Shown piece after piece: positions 9,357 to 23,585 of a stretch of DNA of 64,000 nt. Origin of the DNA: Ajuga chamaepitys (lineage: Eukaryota > Streptophyta > Magnoliopsida > Lamiales > Lamiaceae); contig OY282500.1 of assembly GCA_958295605.1 (NCBI GenBank), positions 24,993,846 to 25,057,845 on the forward strand, in the 5' to 3' direction. The notes under the pieces were generated by a model. That model searched no databases. It was not told the DNA's origin and saw only the letters and a program-made list of their open reading frames with translations. Within the stretch, counting starts at the first letter, position 1. Each line of letters starts with the position of its first letter. The position numbers were made by a program, and so were the translations under genes.

Positions 9357-12354
9357 ATCGCGTCAAATAGTTGTTGCTTGTTGATCCGAGAAGCCGTATT
9401 GGGTCACATTGTGCGTACTTGGTGACTTGATAAGACCAACGGATCAAGTTATGGATACTTGTTGATCCGAGAAGCCAAATTAGGTCAAATGCAAGTCTTG
9501 TAGATCCGAGAAGTCAATTAGGGTCAAAGACAAGCCTTAATGATTCGAGAAGTCGAATCGAGTCAAATAGTTTTTGCTTGTTGATCCGAGAAGCCGTATT
9601 GGGTCACATTGTGCGTACTTGGTGACTTGATAAGACCAACGGATCAAGTTATGGATACTTGTTGATCCGAGAAGCCAAATTAGGTCAAATGCAAGTCTTG
9701 TTGATCCGAGAAGTCAATTAGGGTCAAAGACAAGCCTCAATGATTCGAGAAGTCGAATCGAGTCAAATAGTTTTTGCTTGTTGATCCGAGAAGCCGTATT
9801 GGGTCACATTGTGCGTACTTGGTGACTTGATTAAGAAAATGGATCAAGTTAGGGATACTTGTTTATCCGAGAAGCCAAATTAGGTCAAATGGAAGACTTG
9901 TTGATCCGAGAAGTCAATTAGGGTCAAAGACAAGCCTTAATGATTCGAAAATTCGAATCGAGTCAAATAGTTGTTGCTTGTGGATTCGAGAAGCCGTATT
10001 GGGTCACATTATGCGTACTTGGTGACTTGATAAGACCAACGGATCAAGTTACGGATACTTGTTGATCCGAGAAGCCAAATTAGGTCAAATGGAGGACTTG
10101 TTGATCCGAGAAGTCAACTAGGGTCAAAGACAAGCCTTAATGATTCGAGAAGTCGAATCGCGTCAAATAGTTGTTGCTTGTTGATCCGAGAAGCCGTATT
10201 GGGTCACATTGTGCGTACTTGGTGACTTTATAAGGCCAACGGATCAAGTTATGGATACTTGTTGATCCGAGAAGCCAAATAAGGCCAAATGGAAGACTTG
10301 TTGATCCGAGATGTCAATTAGGGTCAAAGACAAGCCTTAATGACTCGAGAAGTCGAATCGAGTCAAATAGTTGTTGCTTGTTGATCCGAGAAGTCGTATT
10401 GGGTCACATTGTGCGTACTTGGTGACTTGATAACACCAACGGATCAAGTTATGGATACTTGTTGATCCGAGAAGCCAAATTAGGTCAAATGCAAGTATTG
10501 TTGGTCCGAGAAGTCAATTAGGGTCAAAGACAAGCCTTAATGATTCGAGAAGTCGAATCGAGTCAAATAGTTGTTGCTTGTTGATCCGAAAAGCCGTATT
10601 GGGTCACATTGTGCGTACTTGGTGACTTGATAAAGAAAATGGATCGAGTTAGGGATATTTGTTTATCCGAGAAGCCAAATTAGGTCAGATGGAAGACTTG
10701 TTGATCCGAGAAGTCAATTAGGGTCAAAGACAAGCCTTAATGATTCGAAAAGTCGAATCGAGTCAAATAGTTGTTGCTTGTGGATCCGAGAAGCCGTATT
10801 GGATCACATTATGCGTACTTGGTGACTTGATAAGACCAACGGATCAAGTTACGTATACTTGTTGATCCGAGAAGCCAAATTAGGTCAAATGGAGGACTTA
10901 ATGATCTGAGAAGTCAACTAGGGTCAAGACAAGCCATAATGATTCGAGAAGTCGAATCGCGTCAAATAGTTGTTGCTTGTTGATCCGAGAAGCCGTATTG
11001 GGTCACATTGTGCGTACTTAGTGACTTGATAAGACCAATGGATCAAGTTATGGATACTTGTTGATCCGAGAAGCCAAATTAGGCCAAATGGAGGACTTGT
11101 TGATCCGAGAAGTCAACTAGGGTCAAAGACAAGCCTTAATGATTTGAGAAGTCGAATCGCGTCAAATAGTTGTTGCTTGTTGATCCGAGAAGCCGTATTG
11201 GGTCACATTGTGTGTACTTGGTGACTTGATAAGACCAACGGATCAAGTTATGGATACTTGTTGATCCGAGAAGCCAAATTAGGTCAAATGCAAGTCTTGT
11301 TGATCCGAGAAGTCAATTAGGGTCAAAGACAAGCCTTAATGATTCGAGAAGTCGAATCGAGTCAAATAGTTTTTGCTTGTTGATCCGAGAAGCCGTATTG
11401 GGTCACATTGTGCGTACTTGGTGACTTTATAAGACCAACGGATCAAGTTATGGATACTTGTTGATCCGAGAAGCCAAATAAGGCCAAATGGAAGACTTGT
11501 TGATCCGAGATGTCAATTAGGGTCAAAGACAAGCCTTAATGACTCGAGAAGTCGAATCGAGTCAAATAGTTGTTGCTTGTTGATCCGAGAAGTCGTATTG
11601 GGTCACATTGTGCGTACTTGGTGACTTTATAAGACCAACGGATCAAGTTATGGATACTTGTTGATCCGAGAAGCCAAATTAGGTCAAAGGCAAGTCTTGT
11701 TGATCCGAGAAGTCAATTAGGGTCAAAGACAAGCCTTAATGATTCGAGAAGTCGAATCGAGTCAAATAGTTGTTGCTTGTTGATCCGAAAAGCCGTATTG
11801 GGTCACATTGTGCGTACTTGGTGACTTGATAAAGAAAATGGATCGAGTTAGGGATATTTGTTTATCCGAGAAGCCAAATTAGGTCAGATGGAAGACTTGT
11901 TGATCCGAGAAGTCAATTAGGGTCAAAGACAAGCCTTAATGATTCGAAAAGTCGAATCGAGTCAAATAGTTGTTGCTTGTGGATCCGAGAAGCCGTATTG
12001 GGTCACATTATGCGTACTTGGTGACTTGATAAGACCAACGGATCAAGTTACGTATACTTGTTGATCCGAGAAGCCAAATTAGGTCAAATGGAGGACTTAA
12101 TGATCTGAGAAGTCAACTAGGGTCAAGACAAGCCATAATGATTCGAGAAGTCGAATCGCGTCAAATAGTTGTTGCTTGTTGATCCGAGAAGCCGTATTGG
12201 GTCACATTGTGCGTACTTAGTGACTTGATAAGACCAATGGATCAAGTTATGGATACTTGTTGATCCGAGAAGCCAAATTAGGCCAAATGGAGGACTTGTT
12301 GATCCGAGAAGTCAACTAGGGTCAAAGACAAGCCTTAATGATTTGAGAAGTCGA
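9357..12354 (+). repeat. 15-monomer HOR, copy 2 (2,998 bp)
   Basis: Fourteen of the fifteen units match copy 1 class by class, including TGTAGATCCG (6501 to 9499), the 8-bp dyad (6944 to 9942), GTATTGTTGGTCC and TGTGTGTACT (8211 to 11209). The fifteenth unit differs: copy 1 has h20 (AATGAATCA, TTAATTATTT) and copy 2 has M1 at 12155. At that point the array passes into the 6-mer block. GGATCACATT near 10801 is private. Confidence 0.84.
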
Positions 12355-15300
12355 ATCGCGTCAAATAGTTGTTGCTTGTTGATCCGAGAAGCCGTATTGG
12401 GTCACATTGTGCGTACTTGGTGACTTGATAAGACCAACGGATCAAGTTATGGATACTTGTTGATCCGAGAAGCCAAATTAGGTCAAATGCAAGTCTTGTT
12501 GATCCGAGAAGTCAATTAGGGTCAAAGACAAGCCTTAATGATTCGAGAAGTCGAATCGAGTCAAATAGTTTTTGCTTGTTGATCCGAGAAGCCGTATTGG
12601 GTCACATTGTGCGTACTTGGTGACTTTATAAGACCAACGGATCAAGTTATGGATACTTGTTGATCCGAGAAGCCAAATAAGGCCAAATGGAAGACTTGTT
12701 GATCCGAGATGTCAATTAGGGTCAAAGACAAGCCTTAATGACTCGAGAAGTCGAATCGAGTCAAATAGTTGTTGCTTGTTGATCCGAGAAGTCGTATTGG
12801 GTCACATTGTGCGTACTTGGTGACTTTATAAGACCAACGGATCAAGTTATGGATACTTGTTGATCCGAGAAGCCAAATTAGGTCAAATGCAAGTATTGTT
12901 GGTCCGAGAAGTCAATTAGGGTCAAAGACAAGCCTTAATGATTCGAGAAGTCGAATCGAGTCAAATAGTTGTTGCTTGTTGATCCGAAAAGCCGTATTGG
13001 GTCACATTGTGCGTACTTGGTGACTTGATAAAGAAAATGGATCGAGTTAGGGATATTTGTTTATCCGAGAAGCCAAATTAGGTCAGATGGAAGACTTGTT
13101 GATCCGAGAAGTCAATTAGGGTCAAAGACAAGCCTTAATGATTCGAAAAGTCGAATCGAGTCAAATAGTTGTTGCTTGTGGATCCGAGAAGCCGTATTGG
13201 GTCACATTATGCGTACTTGGTGACTTGATAAGACCAACGGATCAAGTTACGTATACTTGTTGATCCGAGAAGCCAAATTAGGTCAAATGGAGGACTTAAT
13301 GATCTGAGAAGTCAACTAGGGTCAAGACAAGCCATAATGATTCGAGAAGTCGAATCGCGTCAAATAGTTGTTGCTTGTTGATCCGAGAAGCCGTATTGGG
13401 TCACATTGTGCGTACTTAGTGACTTGATAAGACCAATGGATCAAGTTATGGATACTTGTTGATCCGAGAAGCCAAATTAGGCCAAATGGAGGACTTGTTG
13501 ATCCGAGAAGTCAACTAGGGTCAAAGACAAGCCTTAATGATTTGAGAAGTCGAATCGCGTCAAATAGTTGTTGCTTGTTGATCCGAGAAGCCGTATTGGG
13601 TCACATTGTGTGTACTTGGTGACTTGATAAGACCAACGGATCAAGTTATGGATACTTGTTGATCCGAGAAGCCAAATTAGGTCAAATGCAAGTCTTGTTG
13701 ATCCGAGAAGTCAATTAGGGTCAAAGACAAGCCTTAATGATTCGAGAAGTCGAATCGAGTCAAATAGTTTTTGCTTGTTGATCCGAGAAGCCGTATTGGG
13801 TCACATTGTGCGTACTTGGTGACTTTATAAGACCAACGGATCAAGTTATGGATACTTGTTGATCCGAGAAGCCAAATAAGGCCAAATGGAAGACTTGTTG
13901 ATCCGAGATGTCAATTAGGGTCAAAGACAAGCCTTAATGACTCGAGAAGTCGAATCGAGTCAAATAGTTGTTGCTTGTTGATCCGAGAAGTCGTATTGGG
14001 TCACATTGTGCGTACTTGGTGACTTTATAAGACCAACGGATCAAGTTATGGATACTTGTTGATCCGAGAAGCCAAATTAGGTCAAAGGCAAGTCTTGTTG
14101 ATCCGAGAAGTCAATTAGGGTCAAAGACAAGCCTTAATGATTCGAGAAGTCGAATCGAGTCAAATAGTTGTTGCTTGTTGATCCGAAAAGCCGTATTGGG
14201 TCACATTGTGCGTACTTGGTGACTTGATAAAGAAAATGGATCGAGTTAGGGATATTTGTTTATCCGAGAAGCCAAATTAGGTCAGATGGAAGACTTGTTG
14301 ATCCGAGAAGTCAATTAGGGTCAAAGACAAGCCTTAATGATTCGAAAAGTCGAATCGAGTCAAATAGTTGTTGCTTGTGGATCCGAGAAGCCGTATTGGG
14401 TCACATTATGCGTACTTGGTGACTTGATAAGACCAACGGATCAAGTTACGTATACTTGTTGATCCGAGAAGCCAAATTAGGTCAAATGGAGGACTTAATG
14501 ATCTGAGAAGTCAACTAGGGTCAAGACAAGCCATAATGATTCGAGAAGTCGAATCGCGTCAAATAGTTGTTGCTTGTTGATCCGAGAAGCCGTATTGGGT
14601 CACATTGTGCGTACTTAGTGACTTGATAAGACCAATGGATCAAGTTATGGATACTTGTTGATCCGAGAAGCCAAATTAGGCCAAATGGAGGACTTGTTGA
14701 TCCGAGAAGTCAACTAGGGTCAAAGACAAGCCTTAATGATTTGAGAAGTCGAATCGCGTCAAATAGTTGTTGCTTGTTGATCCGAGAAGCCGTATTGGGT
14801 CACATTGTGCGTACTTGGTGACTTGATAAGACCAACGGATCAAGTTATGGATACTTGTTGATCCGAGAAGCCAAATTAGGTCAAATGCAAGTCTTGTTGA
14901 TCCGAGAAGTCAATTAGGGTCAAAGACAAGCCTTAATGATTCGAGAAGTCGAATCGAGTCAAATAGTTTTTGCTTGTTGATCCGAGAAGCCGTATTGGGT
15001 CACATTGTGCGTACTTGGTGACTTTATAAGACCAACGGATCAAGTTATGGATACTTGTTGATCCGAGAAGCCAAATAAGGCCAAATGGAAGACTTGTTGA
15101 TCCGAGATGTCAATTAGGGTCAAAGACAAGCCTTAATGACTCGAGAAGTCGAATCGAGTCAAATAGTTGTTGCTTGTTGATCCGAGAAGTCGTATTGGGT
15201 CACATTGTGCGTACTTGGTGACTTTATAAGACCAACGGATCAAGTTATGGATACTTGTTGATCCGAGAAGCCAAATTAGGTCAAATGCAAGTATTGTTGG

Positions 15301-17950
15301 TCCGAGAAGTCAATTAGGGTCAAAGACAAGCCTTAATGATTCGAGAAGTCGAATCGAGTCAAATAGTTGTTGCTTGTTGATCCGAAAAGCCGTATTGGGT
15401 CACATTGTGCGTACTTGGTGACTTGATAAAGAAAATGGATCGAGTTAGGGATATTTGTTTATCCGAGAAGCCAAATTAGGTCAGATGGAAGACTTGTTGA
15501 TCCGAGAAGTCAATTAGGGTCAAAGACAAGCCTTAATGATTCGAAAAGTCGAATCGAGTCAAATAGTTGTTGCTTGTGGATCCGAGAAGCCGTATTGGGT
15601 CACATTATGCGTACTTGGTGACTTGATAAGACCAACGGATCAAGTTACGTATACTTGTTGATCCGAGAAGCCAAATTAGGTCAAATGGAGGACTTAATGA
15701 TCTGAGAAGTCAACTAGGGTCAAGACAAGCCATAATGATTCGAGAAGTCGAATCGCGTCAAATAGTTGTTGCTTGTTGATCCGAGAAGCCGTATTGGGTC
15801 ACATTGTGCGTACTTAGTGACTTGATAAGACCAATGGATCAAGTTATGGATACTTGTTGATCCGAGAAGCCAAATTAGGCCAAATGGAGGACTTGTTGAT
15901 CCGAGAAGTCAACTAGGGTCAAAGACAAGCCTTAATGATTTGAGAAGTCGAATCGCGTCAAATAGTTGTTGCTTGTTGATCCGAGAAGCCGTATTGGGTC
16001 ACATTGTGTGTACTTGGTGACTTGATAAGACCAACGGATCAAGTTATGGATACTTGTTGATCCGAGAAGCCAAATTAGGTCAAATGCAAGTCTTGTTGAT
16101 CCGAGAAGTCAATTAGGGTCAAAGACAAGCCTTAATGATTCGAGAAGTCGAATCGAGTCAAATAGTTTTTGCTTGTTGATCTGAGAAGCCGTATTGGGTC
16201 ACATTGTGCGTACTTGGTGACTTTATAAGACCAACGGATCAAGTTATGGATACTTGTTGATCCGAGAAGCCAAATAAGGCCAAATGGAAGACTTGTTGAT
16301 CCGAGATGTCAATTAGGGTCAAAGACAAGCCTTAATGACTCGAGAAGTCGAATCGAGTCAAATAGTTGTTGCTTGTTGATCCGAGAAGTCGTATTGGGTC
16401 ACATTGTGCGTACTTGGTGACTTTATAAGACCAACGGATCAAGTTATGGATACTTGTTGATCCGAGAAGCCAAATTAGGTCAAAGGCAAGTCTTGTTGAT
16501 CCGAGAAGTCAATTAGGGTCAAAGACAAGCCTTAATGATTCGAGAAGTCGAATCGAGTCAAATAGTTGTTGCTTGTTGATCCGAAAAGCCGTATTGGGTC
16601 ACATTGTGCGTACTTGGTGACTTGATAAAGAAAATGGATCGAGTTAGGGATATTTGTTTATCCGAGAAGCCAAATTAGGTCAGATGGAAGACTTGTTGAT
16701 CCGAGAAGTCAATTTGGGTCAAAGACAAGCCTTAATGATTCGAAAAGTCGAATCGAGTCAAATAGTTGTTGCTTGTGGATCCGAGAAGCCGTATTGGGTC
16801 ACATTATGCGTACTTGGTGACTTGATAAGACCAACGGATCAAGTTACGTATACTTGTTGATCCGAGAAGCCAAATTAGGTCAAATGGAGGACTTAATGAT
16901 TTGAGAAGTCAACTGGGGTCAAGACAAGCCATAATGATTCGAGAAGTCGAATCGCGTCAAATAGTTGTTGCTTGTTGATCCGAGAAGCCGTATTGGGTCA
17001 CATTGTGCGTACTTAGTGACTTGATAAGACCAATGGATCAAGTTATGGATACTTGTTGATCCGAGAAGCCAAATTAGGCCAAATGGAGGACTTGTTGATC
17101 CGAGAAGTCAACTAGGGTCAAAGACAAGCCTTAATGATTTGAGAAGTCGAATCGCGTCAAATAGTTGTTGCTTGTTGATCCGAGAAGCCGTATTGGGTCA
17201 CATTGTGCGTACTTGGTGACTTGATAAGACCAACGGATCAAGTTATGGATACTTGTTGATCCGAGAAGCCAAATTAGGTCAAATGCAAGTCTTGTTGATC
17301 CGAGAAGTCAATTAGGGTCAAAGACAAGCCTTAATGATTCGAGAAGTCGAATCGAGTCAAATAGTTTTTGCTTGTTGATCCGAGAAGCCGTATTGGGTCA
17401 CATTGTGCGTACTTGGTGACTTTATAAGACCAACGGATCAAGTTATGGATACTTGTTGATCCGAGAAGCCAAATAAGGCCAAATGGAAGACTTGTTGATC
17501 CGAGATGTCAATTAGGGTCAAAGACAAGCCTTAATGACTCGAGAAGTCGAATCGAGTCAAATAGTTGTTGCTTGTTGATCCGAGAAGTCGTATTGGGTCA
17601 CATTGTGCGTACTTGGTGACTTTATAAGACCAACGGATCAAGTTATGGATACTTGTTGATCCGAGAAGCCAAATTAGGTCAAAGGCAAGTCTTGTTGATC
17701 CGAGAAGTCAATTAGGGTCAAAGACAAGCCTTAATGATTCGAGAAGTCGAATCGAGTCAAATAGTTGTTGCTTGTTGATCCGAAAAGCCGTATTGGGTCA
17801 CATTGTGCGTACTTGGTGACTTGATAAAGAAAATGGATCGAGTTAGGGATATTTGTTTATCCGAGAAGCCAAATTAGGTCAGATGGAAGACTTGTTGATC
17901 CGAGAAGTCAATTAGGGTCAAAGACAAGCCTTAATGATTCGAAAAGTTGA
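10757..17950 (+). repeat. 6-monomer HOR (M6-M1-M2-M3-M4-M5), six copies of 1,199 bp
   Basis: Copies start at 10757, 11956, 13155, 14354, 15553 and 16752. The M6 mark CTTGTGGATCC lies at 11976, 13175, 14374, 15573, 16772 and 17971, always 1,199 bp apart. Two sub-versions alternate: one with TGTGTGTACT in M2 and AAAGGCAAGT in M4, the other with TGTGCGTACT and AAATGCAAGTATTGTTGGTCC-type M4. The order is a-b-a-b-a and then a mixed sixth copy. The block is therefore also a 2,398-bp, 12-monomer HOR. Confidence 0.9.
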
Positions 17951-19748
17951 ATCGAGTCAAATAGTTGTTGCTTGTGGATCCGAGAAGCCGTATTGGGTCA
18001 CATTATGCGTACTTGGTGACTTGATAAGACCAACGGATCAAGTTACGTATACTTGTTGATCCGAGAAGCCAAATTAGGTCAAATGGAGGACTTAATGATC
18101 TGAGAAGTCAACTAGGGTCAAGACAAGCCATAATGATTCGAGAAGTCGAATCGCGTCAAATAGTTGTTGCTTGTTGATCCGAGAAGCCGTATTGGGTCAC
18201 ATTGTGCGTACTTAGTGACTTGATAAGACCAATGGATCAAGTTATGGATACTTGTTGATCCGAGAAGCCAAATTAGGTCAAATGGAGGACTTGTTGATCC
18301 GAGAAGTCAACTAGGGTCAAAGACAAGCCTTAATTATTTGAGAAGTCGAATCGCGTCAAATAGTTGTTGCTTGTTGATCCGAGAAGCCGTATTGGGTCAC
18401 ATTGTGCGTACTTGGTGACTTGATAAGACCAACGGATCAAGTTATGGATACTTGTTGATCCGAGAATTCAAATTAGGTCAAATGCAAGTCTTGTTGATCC
18501 GAGAAGTCAATTAGGGTCAAAGACAAGCCTTAATGATTCGAGAAGTCGAATCGAGTCAAATAGTTTTTGCTTGTTGATCCGAGACGCCGTATTAGGTCAC
18601 ATTGTGCGTACTTGGTGGCTTGATAAGACCAACGGATCAAGTTATGGATACTTGTTGATCCGAGAAGCCAAATTAGGTCAAATGGAGGACTTGTTGATCC
18701 GAGAAGTCAACTAGGGTCAAAGACAAGCCTTAATGATTTCAGAAGTCGAATCGCGTCAAATAGTTGTTGCTTGTTGATCGGAGAAGCCGTATTGGGTCAC
18801 ATTGTGCGTACTTGGTGACTTGATAAGACCAACGGATCAAGTTATGGAGACTTGTTGATCCGAGAAGCCAAATTAGGTCAAATGCAAGTCTTGTTGATCC
18901 GAGAAGTCAATTAGGGTCAAAGACAAGCCTCAATGATTCGAGAAGTCGAATCGAGTCAAATAGTTTTTGCTTGTTGATCCGAGAAGCCGTATTGGGTCAC
19001 ATTGTGCGTACTTGGTGACTTGATTAAGAAAATGGATCAAGTTAGGGATACTTGTTTATCCGAGAAGCCAAATTAGGTCAAATGGAAGACTTGTTGATCC
19101 GAGAAGTCAATTAGGGTCAAAGACAAGCCTTAATGATTCGAGAAGTCGAATCGAGTCAAATAGTTGTTGCTTGTTGATCCGAAAAGCCGTATTGGGTCAC
19201 ATTGTGCGTACTTGGTGACTTGATAAAGAAAATGGATCGAGTTAGGGATATTTGTTTATCCGAGAAGCCAAATTAGGTCAGATGGAAGACTTGTTGATCC
19301 GAGAAGTCAATTAGGGTCAAAGACAAGCCTTAATGATTCGAAAAGTCGAATCGAGTCAAATAGTTGTTGCTTGTGGATCCGAGAAGCCGTATTGGGTCAC
19401 ATTATGCGTACTTGGTGACTTGATAAGACCAACGGATCAAGTTACGTATACTTGTTGATCCGAGAAGCCAAATTAGGTCAAATGGAGGACTTAATGATCT
19501 GAGAAGTCAACTAGGGTCAAGACAAGCCATAATGATTCGAGAAGTCGAATCGCGTCAAATAGTTGTTGCTTGTTGATCCGAGAAGCCGTATTGGGTCACA
19601 TTGTGCGTACTTAGTGACTTGATAAGACCAATGGATCAAGTTATGGATACTTGTTGATCCGAGAAGCCAAATTAGGCCAAATGGAGGACTTGTTGATCCG
19701 AGAAGTCAACTAGGGTCAAAGACAAGCCTTAATGATTTGAGAAGTCGA
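17951..19748 (+). repeat. Mosaic segment joining the 6-mer block to the 27-mer
   Basis: Units are M6 (17951), h20 (18150), h21 (18350), h22 (18550), h23 (18750), h25 (18950), M5 (19150), M6 (19350) and M1 (19549). It repeats 1600-3359 class by class (GATCGGAG at 2228 and 18778, offset 16,550) but lacks h24. It also keeps separate M5 and M6 units, where the later copies have a fused one. GAATTC at 18464-18469 marks h21 here. In the early copy at 1800 this mark is absent. Confidence 0.8.
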
Positions 19749-20548
19749 ATCAAGTCAAATAGTCGTTGCTTGTTGATCCGAGAAGTCGTATTGGGTCACA
19801 TTGTGCGTACTTGGTGACTTGATAAGATCAACGGATCAAGTTATGGATACTTGTTGATCCGAGAAGCCAAATTAGATCAAATGCAAGTCTTGTTGATCCG
19901 AGAAGTCAATTAGGGTCAAAGACAAGCCTTAATGATTCGAGAAGTCGAATCGAGTCAAATAGTTGTTGCTTGTTGATCCGAAAAGCCGTATTGGGTCACA
20001 TTGTGCGTACTTGGTGACTTGATAAAGAAAATGGATCGAGTTAGGGATATTTGTTTATCCGAGAAGCCAAATTAGGTCAAATGGAAGACTTGTTGATCCG
20101 AGAAGTCAATTAGGGTCAAAGACAAGCCTTAATGATTCGAAAAGTCGAATCGAGTCAAATAGTTGTTGCTTGTGGATCCGAGAAGCCGTATTGGGTCACA
20201 TTATGCGTACTTGGTGACTTGATAAGACCAACGGATCAAGTTACGTATACTTGTTGATCCGAGAAGCCAAATTAGGTCAAATGGAGGACTTACTGATCCG
20301 AGAAGTCAACTAGGGTCAAAGACAAGCCATAATGATTCGAGAAGTCGAATCGCGTCAAATAGTTGTTGCTTGTTGATCCGAGAAGCCGTATTGGGTCACA
20401 TTGTGCGTACTTAGTGACTTGATAAGACCAATGGATCAAGTTATGGATACTTGTTGATTTGAGACGCCAAATTAGGCCAAATGGAAGACTTGTTGATCCG
20501 AGAAGTCAATTAGGGTCAAAGACAAGCCTTAAAGATTCGTGAAGTCGA

Positions 20549-20787
20549 ATCGAGTCAAATAGTTGTTGCTTGTTGATCCGAGACGCCGTATTAGGTCACA
20601 TTGTGCGTACTTGGTGACTTGATAAGACCAACGGATCAAGTTATGGATACTTGTTGATCCGAGAAGCCAAATTAGGACAAATGGAGGACTTGTTGATCCG
20701 AGAAGCCAAATTAGGACAAATGGAGGACTTGTTGATCCGAGAAGTCAACTAGGGTCAAAGACAAGCCTTAATGATTTCAGAAGTCGA
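20549..20787 (+). repeat. 239-bp monomer with a duplicated C subrepeat
   Basis: The 39-bp C subrepeat with the h5 mark AAATTAGGACAAATGGAGGA is present twice in a row, at 20650-20688 and 20689-20727, apparently without difference. Other h5 units (4959, 6159, 33543, 38824) have it once. It is the reverse of the 39-bp loss at 2400-2560. Confidence 0.9.
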
Positions 20788-20987
20788 ATCGCGTCAAATA
20801 GTTGTTGCTTGTTGATCCGAGAAGCCAAATTGGGTCACATTGTGCGTACTTGGTGACTTGATAAGACCAACGGATCAAGTTATGGATACTTGTTGATCCG
20901 AGAAGCCAAATTTGGTCAAATGCAAGTCTTGTAGATCCGAGAAGTCAATTAGGGTCAAAGACAAGCCTTAATGATTCGAGAAGTCGA
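20788..20987 (+). repeat. h6 monomer with patchy A and C subrepeats
   Basis: Subrepeat A reads GAAGCCAAATTGGGTCAC rather than GAAGCCGTATTGGG, so it has taken on a C-like CCAAATT. Subrepeat C reads AAATTTGGTC. The deleted h6 units at 33743 and 39024 join exactly between these similar A and C segments, so this A-to-C conversion may have lengthened the homology used. Confidence 0.6.
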
Positions 20988-23585
20988 ATCGAGTCAAATA
21001 GTTTTTGCTTGTTGATCCGAGAAGCCGTATTGGGTCACATTGTGCGTACTTGGTGACTTGATAAGACCAACGGATCAAGTTATGGATACTTGTTGATCCG
21101 AGAAGCCAAATTAGGTCAAATGCAAGTCTTGTTGATCCGAGAAGTCAATTAGGGTCAAAGACAAGCCTCAATGATTCGAGAAGTCGAATCGAGTCAAATA
21201 GTTTTTGCTTGTTGATCCGAGAAGCCGTATTGGGTCGCATTGTGCGTACTTGGTGACTTGATTAAGAAAATGGATCAAGTTAGGGATACTTGTTTATCCG
21301 AGAAGCCAAATTAGGTCAAATGGAAGACTTGTTGATCCGAGAAGTCAATTAGGGTCAAAGACAAGCCTTAATGATTCGAAAATTCGAATCGAGTCAAATA
21401 GTTGTTGCTTGTGGATTCGAGAAGCCGTATTGGGTCACATTATGCGTACTTGGTGACTTGATAAGACCAACGGATCAAGTTACGGATACTTGTTGATCCG
21501 AGAAGCCAAATTAGGTCAAATGGAGGACTTGTTGATCCGAGAAGTCAACTAGGGTCAAAGACAAGCCTTAATGATTCGAGAAGTCGAATCGCGTCAAATA
21601 GTTGTTGCTTGTTGATCCGAGAAGCCGTATTGGGTCACATTGTGCGTACTTGGTGACTTTATAAGGCCAACGGATCAAGTTATGGATACTTGTTGATCCG
21701 AGAAGCCAAATAAGGCCAAATGGAAGACTTGTTGATCCGAGATGTCAATTAGGGTCAAAGACAAGCCTTAATGACTCGAGAAGTCGAATCGAGTCAAATA
21801 GTTGTTGCTTGTTGATCCGAGAAGTCGTATTGGGTCACATTGTGCGTACTTGGTGACTTGATAACACCAACGGATCAAGTTATGGATACTTGTTGATCCG
21901 AGAAGCCAAATTAGGTCAAATGCAAGTATTGTTGATCCGAGAAGTCAATTAGGGTCAAAGACAAGCCTTAATGATTCGAGAAGTCGAATCGAGTCAAATA
22001 GTTGTTGCTTGTTGATCCGAAAAGCCGTATTGGGTCACATTGTGCGTACTTGGTGACTTGATAAAGAAAATGGATCGAGTTAGGGATATTTGTTTATCCG
22101 AGAAGCCAAATTAGGTCAGATGGAAGACTTGTTGATCCGAGAAGTCAATTAGGGTCAAAGACAAGCCTTAATGATTCGAAAAGTCGAATCGAGTCAAATA
22201 GTTGTTGCTTGTGGATCCGAGAAGCCGTATTGGGTCACATTATGCGTACTTGGTGACTTGATAAGACCAACGGATCAAGTTACGTATACTTGTTGATCCG
22301 AGAAGCCAAATTAGGTCAAATGGAGGACTTAATGATCTGAGAAGTCAACTAGGGTCAAGACAAGCCATAATGATTCGAGAAGTCGAATCGCATCAAATAG
22401 TTGTTGCTTGTTGATCCGAGAAGCCGTATTGGGTCACATTGTGCGTACTTAGTGACTTGATAAGACCAATGGATCAAGTTATGGATACTTGTTGATCCGA
22501 GAAGCCAAATTAGGCCAAATGGAGGACTTGTTGATCCGAGAAGTCAACTAGGGTCAAAGACAAGCCTTAATGATTTGAGAAGTCGAATCGCGTCAAATAG
22601 TTGTTGCTTGTTGATCCGAGAAGCCGTATTGGGTCACATTGTGCGTACTTGGTGACTTGATAAGACCAACGGATCAAGTTATGGATACTTGTTGATCCGA
22701 GAAGCCAAATTAGGTCAAATGCAAGTCTTGTTGATCCGAGAAGTCAATTAGGGTCAAAGACAAGCCTTAATGATTCGAGAAGTCGAATCGAGTCAAATAG
22801 TTTTTGCTTGTTGATCCGAGAAGCCGTATTGGGTCACATTGTGCGTACTTGGTGACTTTATAAGACCAACGGATCAAGTTATGGATACTTGTTGATCCGA
22901 GAAGCCAAATAAGGCCAAATGGAAGACTTGTTGATCCGAGATGTCAATTAGGGTCAAAGACAAGCCTTAATGACTCGAGAAGTCGAATCGAGTCAAATAG
23001 TTGTTGCTTGTTGATCCGAGAAGTCGTATTGGGTCACATTGTGCGTACTTGGTGACTTTATAAGACCAACGGATCAAGTTATGGATACTTGTTGATCCGA
23101 GAAGCCAAATTAGGTCAAAGGCAAGTCTTGTTGATCCGAGAAGTCAATTAGGGTCAAAGACAAGCCTTAATGATTCGAGAAGTCGAATCGAGTCAAATAG
23201 TTGTTGCTTGTTGATCCGAAAAGCCGTATTGGGTCACATTGTGCGTACTTGGTGACTTGATAAAGAAAATGGATCGAGTTAGGGATATTTGTTTATCCGA
23301 GAAGCCAAATTAGGTCAGATGGAAGACTTGTTGATCCGAGAAGTCAATTAGGGTCAAAGACAAGCCTTAATGATTCGAAAAGTCGAATCGAGTCAAATAG
23401 TTGTTGCTTGTGGATCCGAGAAGCCGTATTGGGTCACATTATGCGTACTTGGTGACTTGATAAGACCAACGGATCAAGTTACGTATACTTGTTGATCCGA
23501 GAAGCCAAATTAGGTCAAATGGAGGACTTAATGATCTGAGAAGTCAACTAGGGTCAAGACAAGCCATAATGATTCGAGAAGTCGA

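Noticed and set aside
16654..16860. A 68-codon open frame on the + strand
   Set aside because: It lies wholly inside M5 and M6 satellite units. It opens only because AATTAGGG became AATTTGGG near 16711, removing a stop, and because M6 has TGTGGATCC instead of TGTTGATCC. The same frame is closed in every sister copy, and the repeat in the translation mirrors the 39-bp subrepeats. There is no start context or family similarity.
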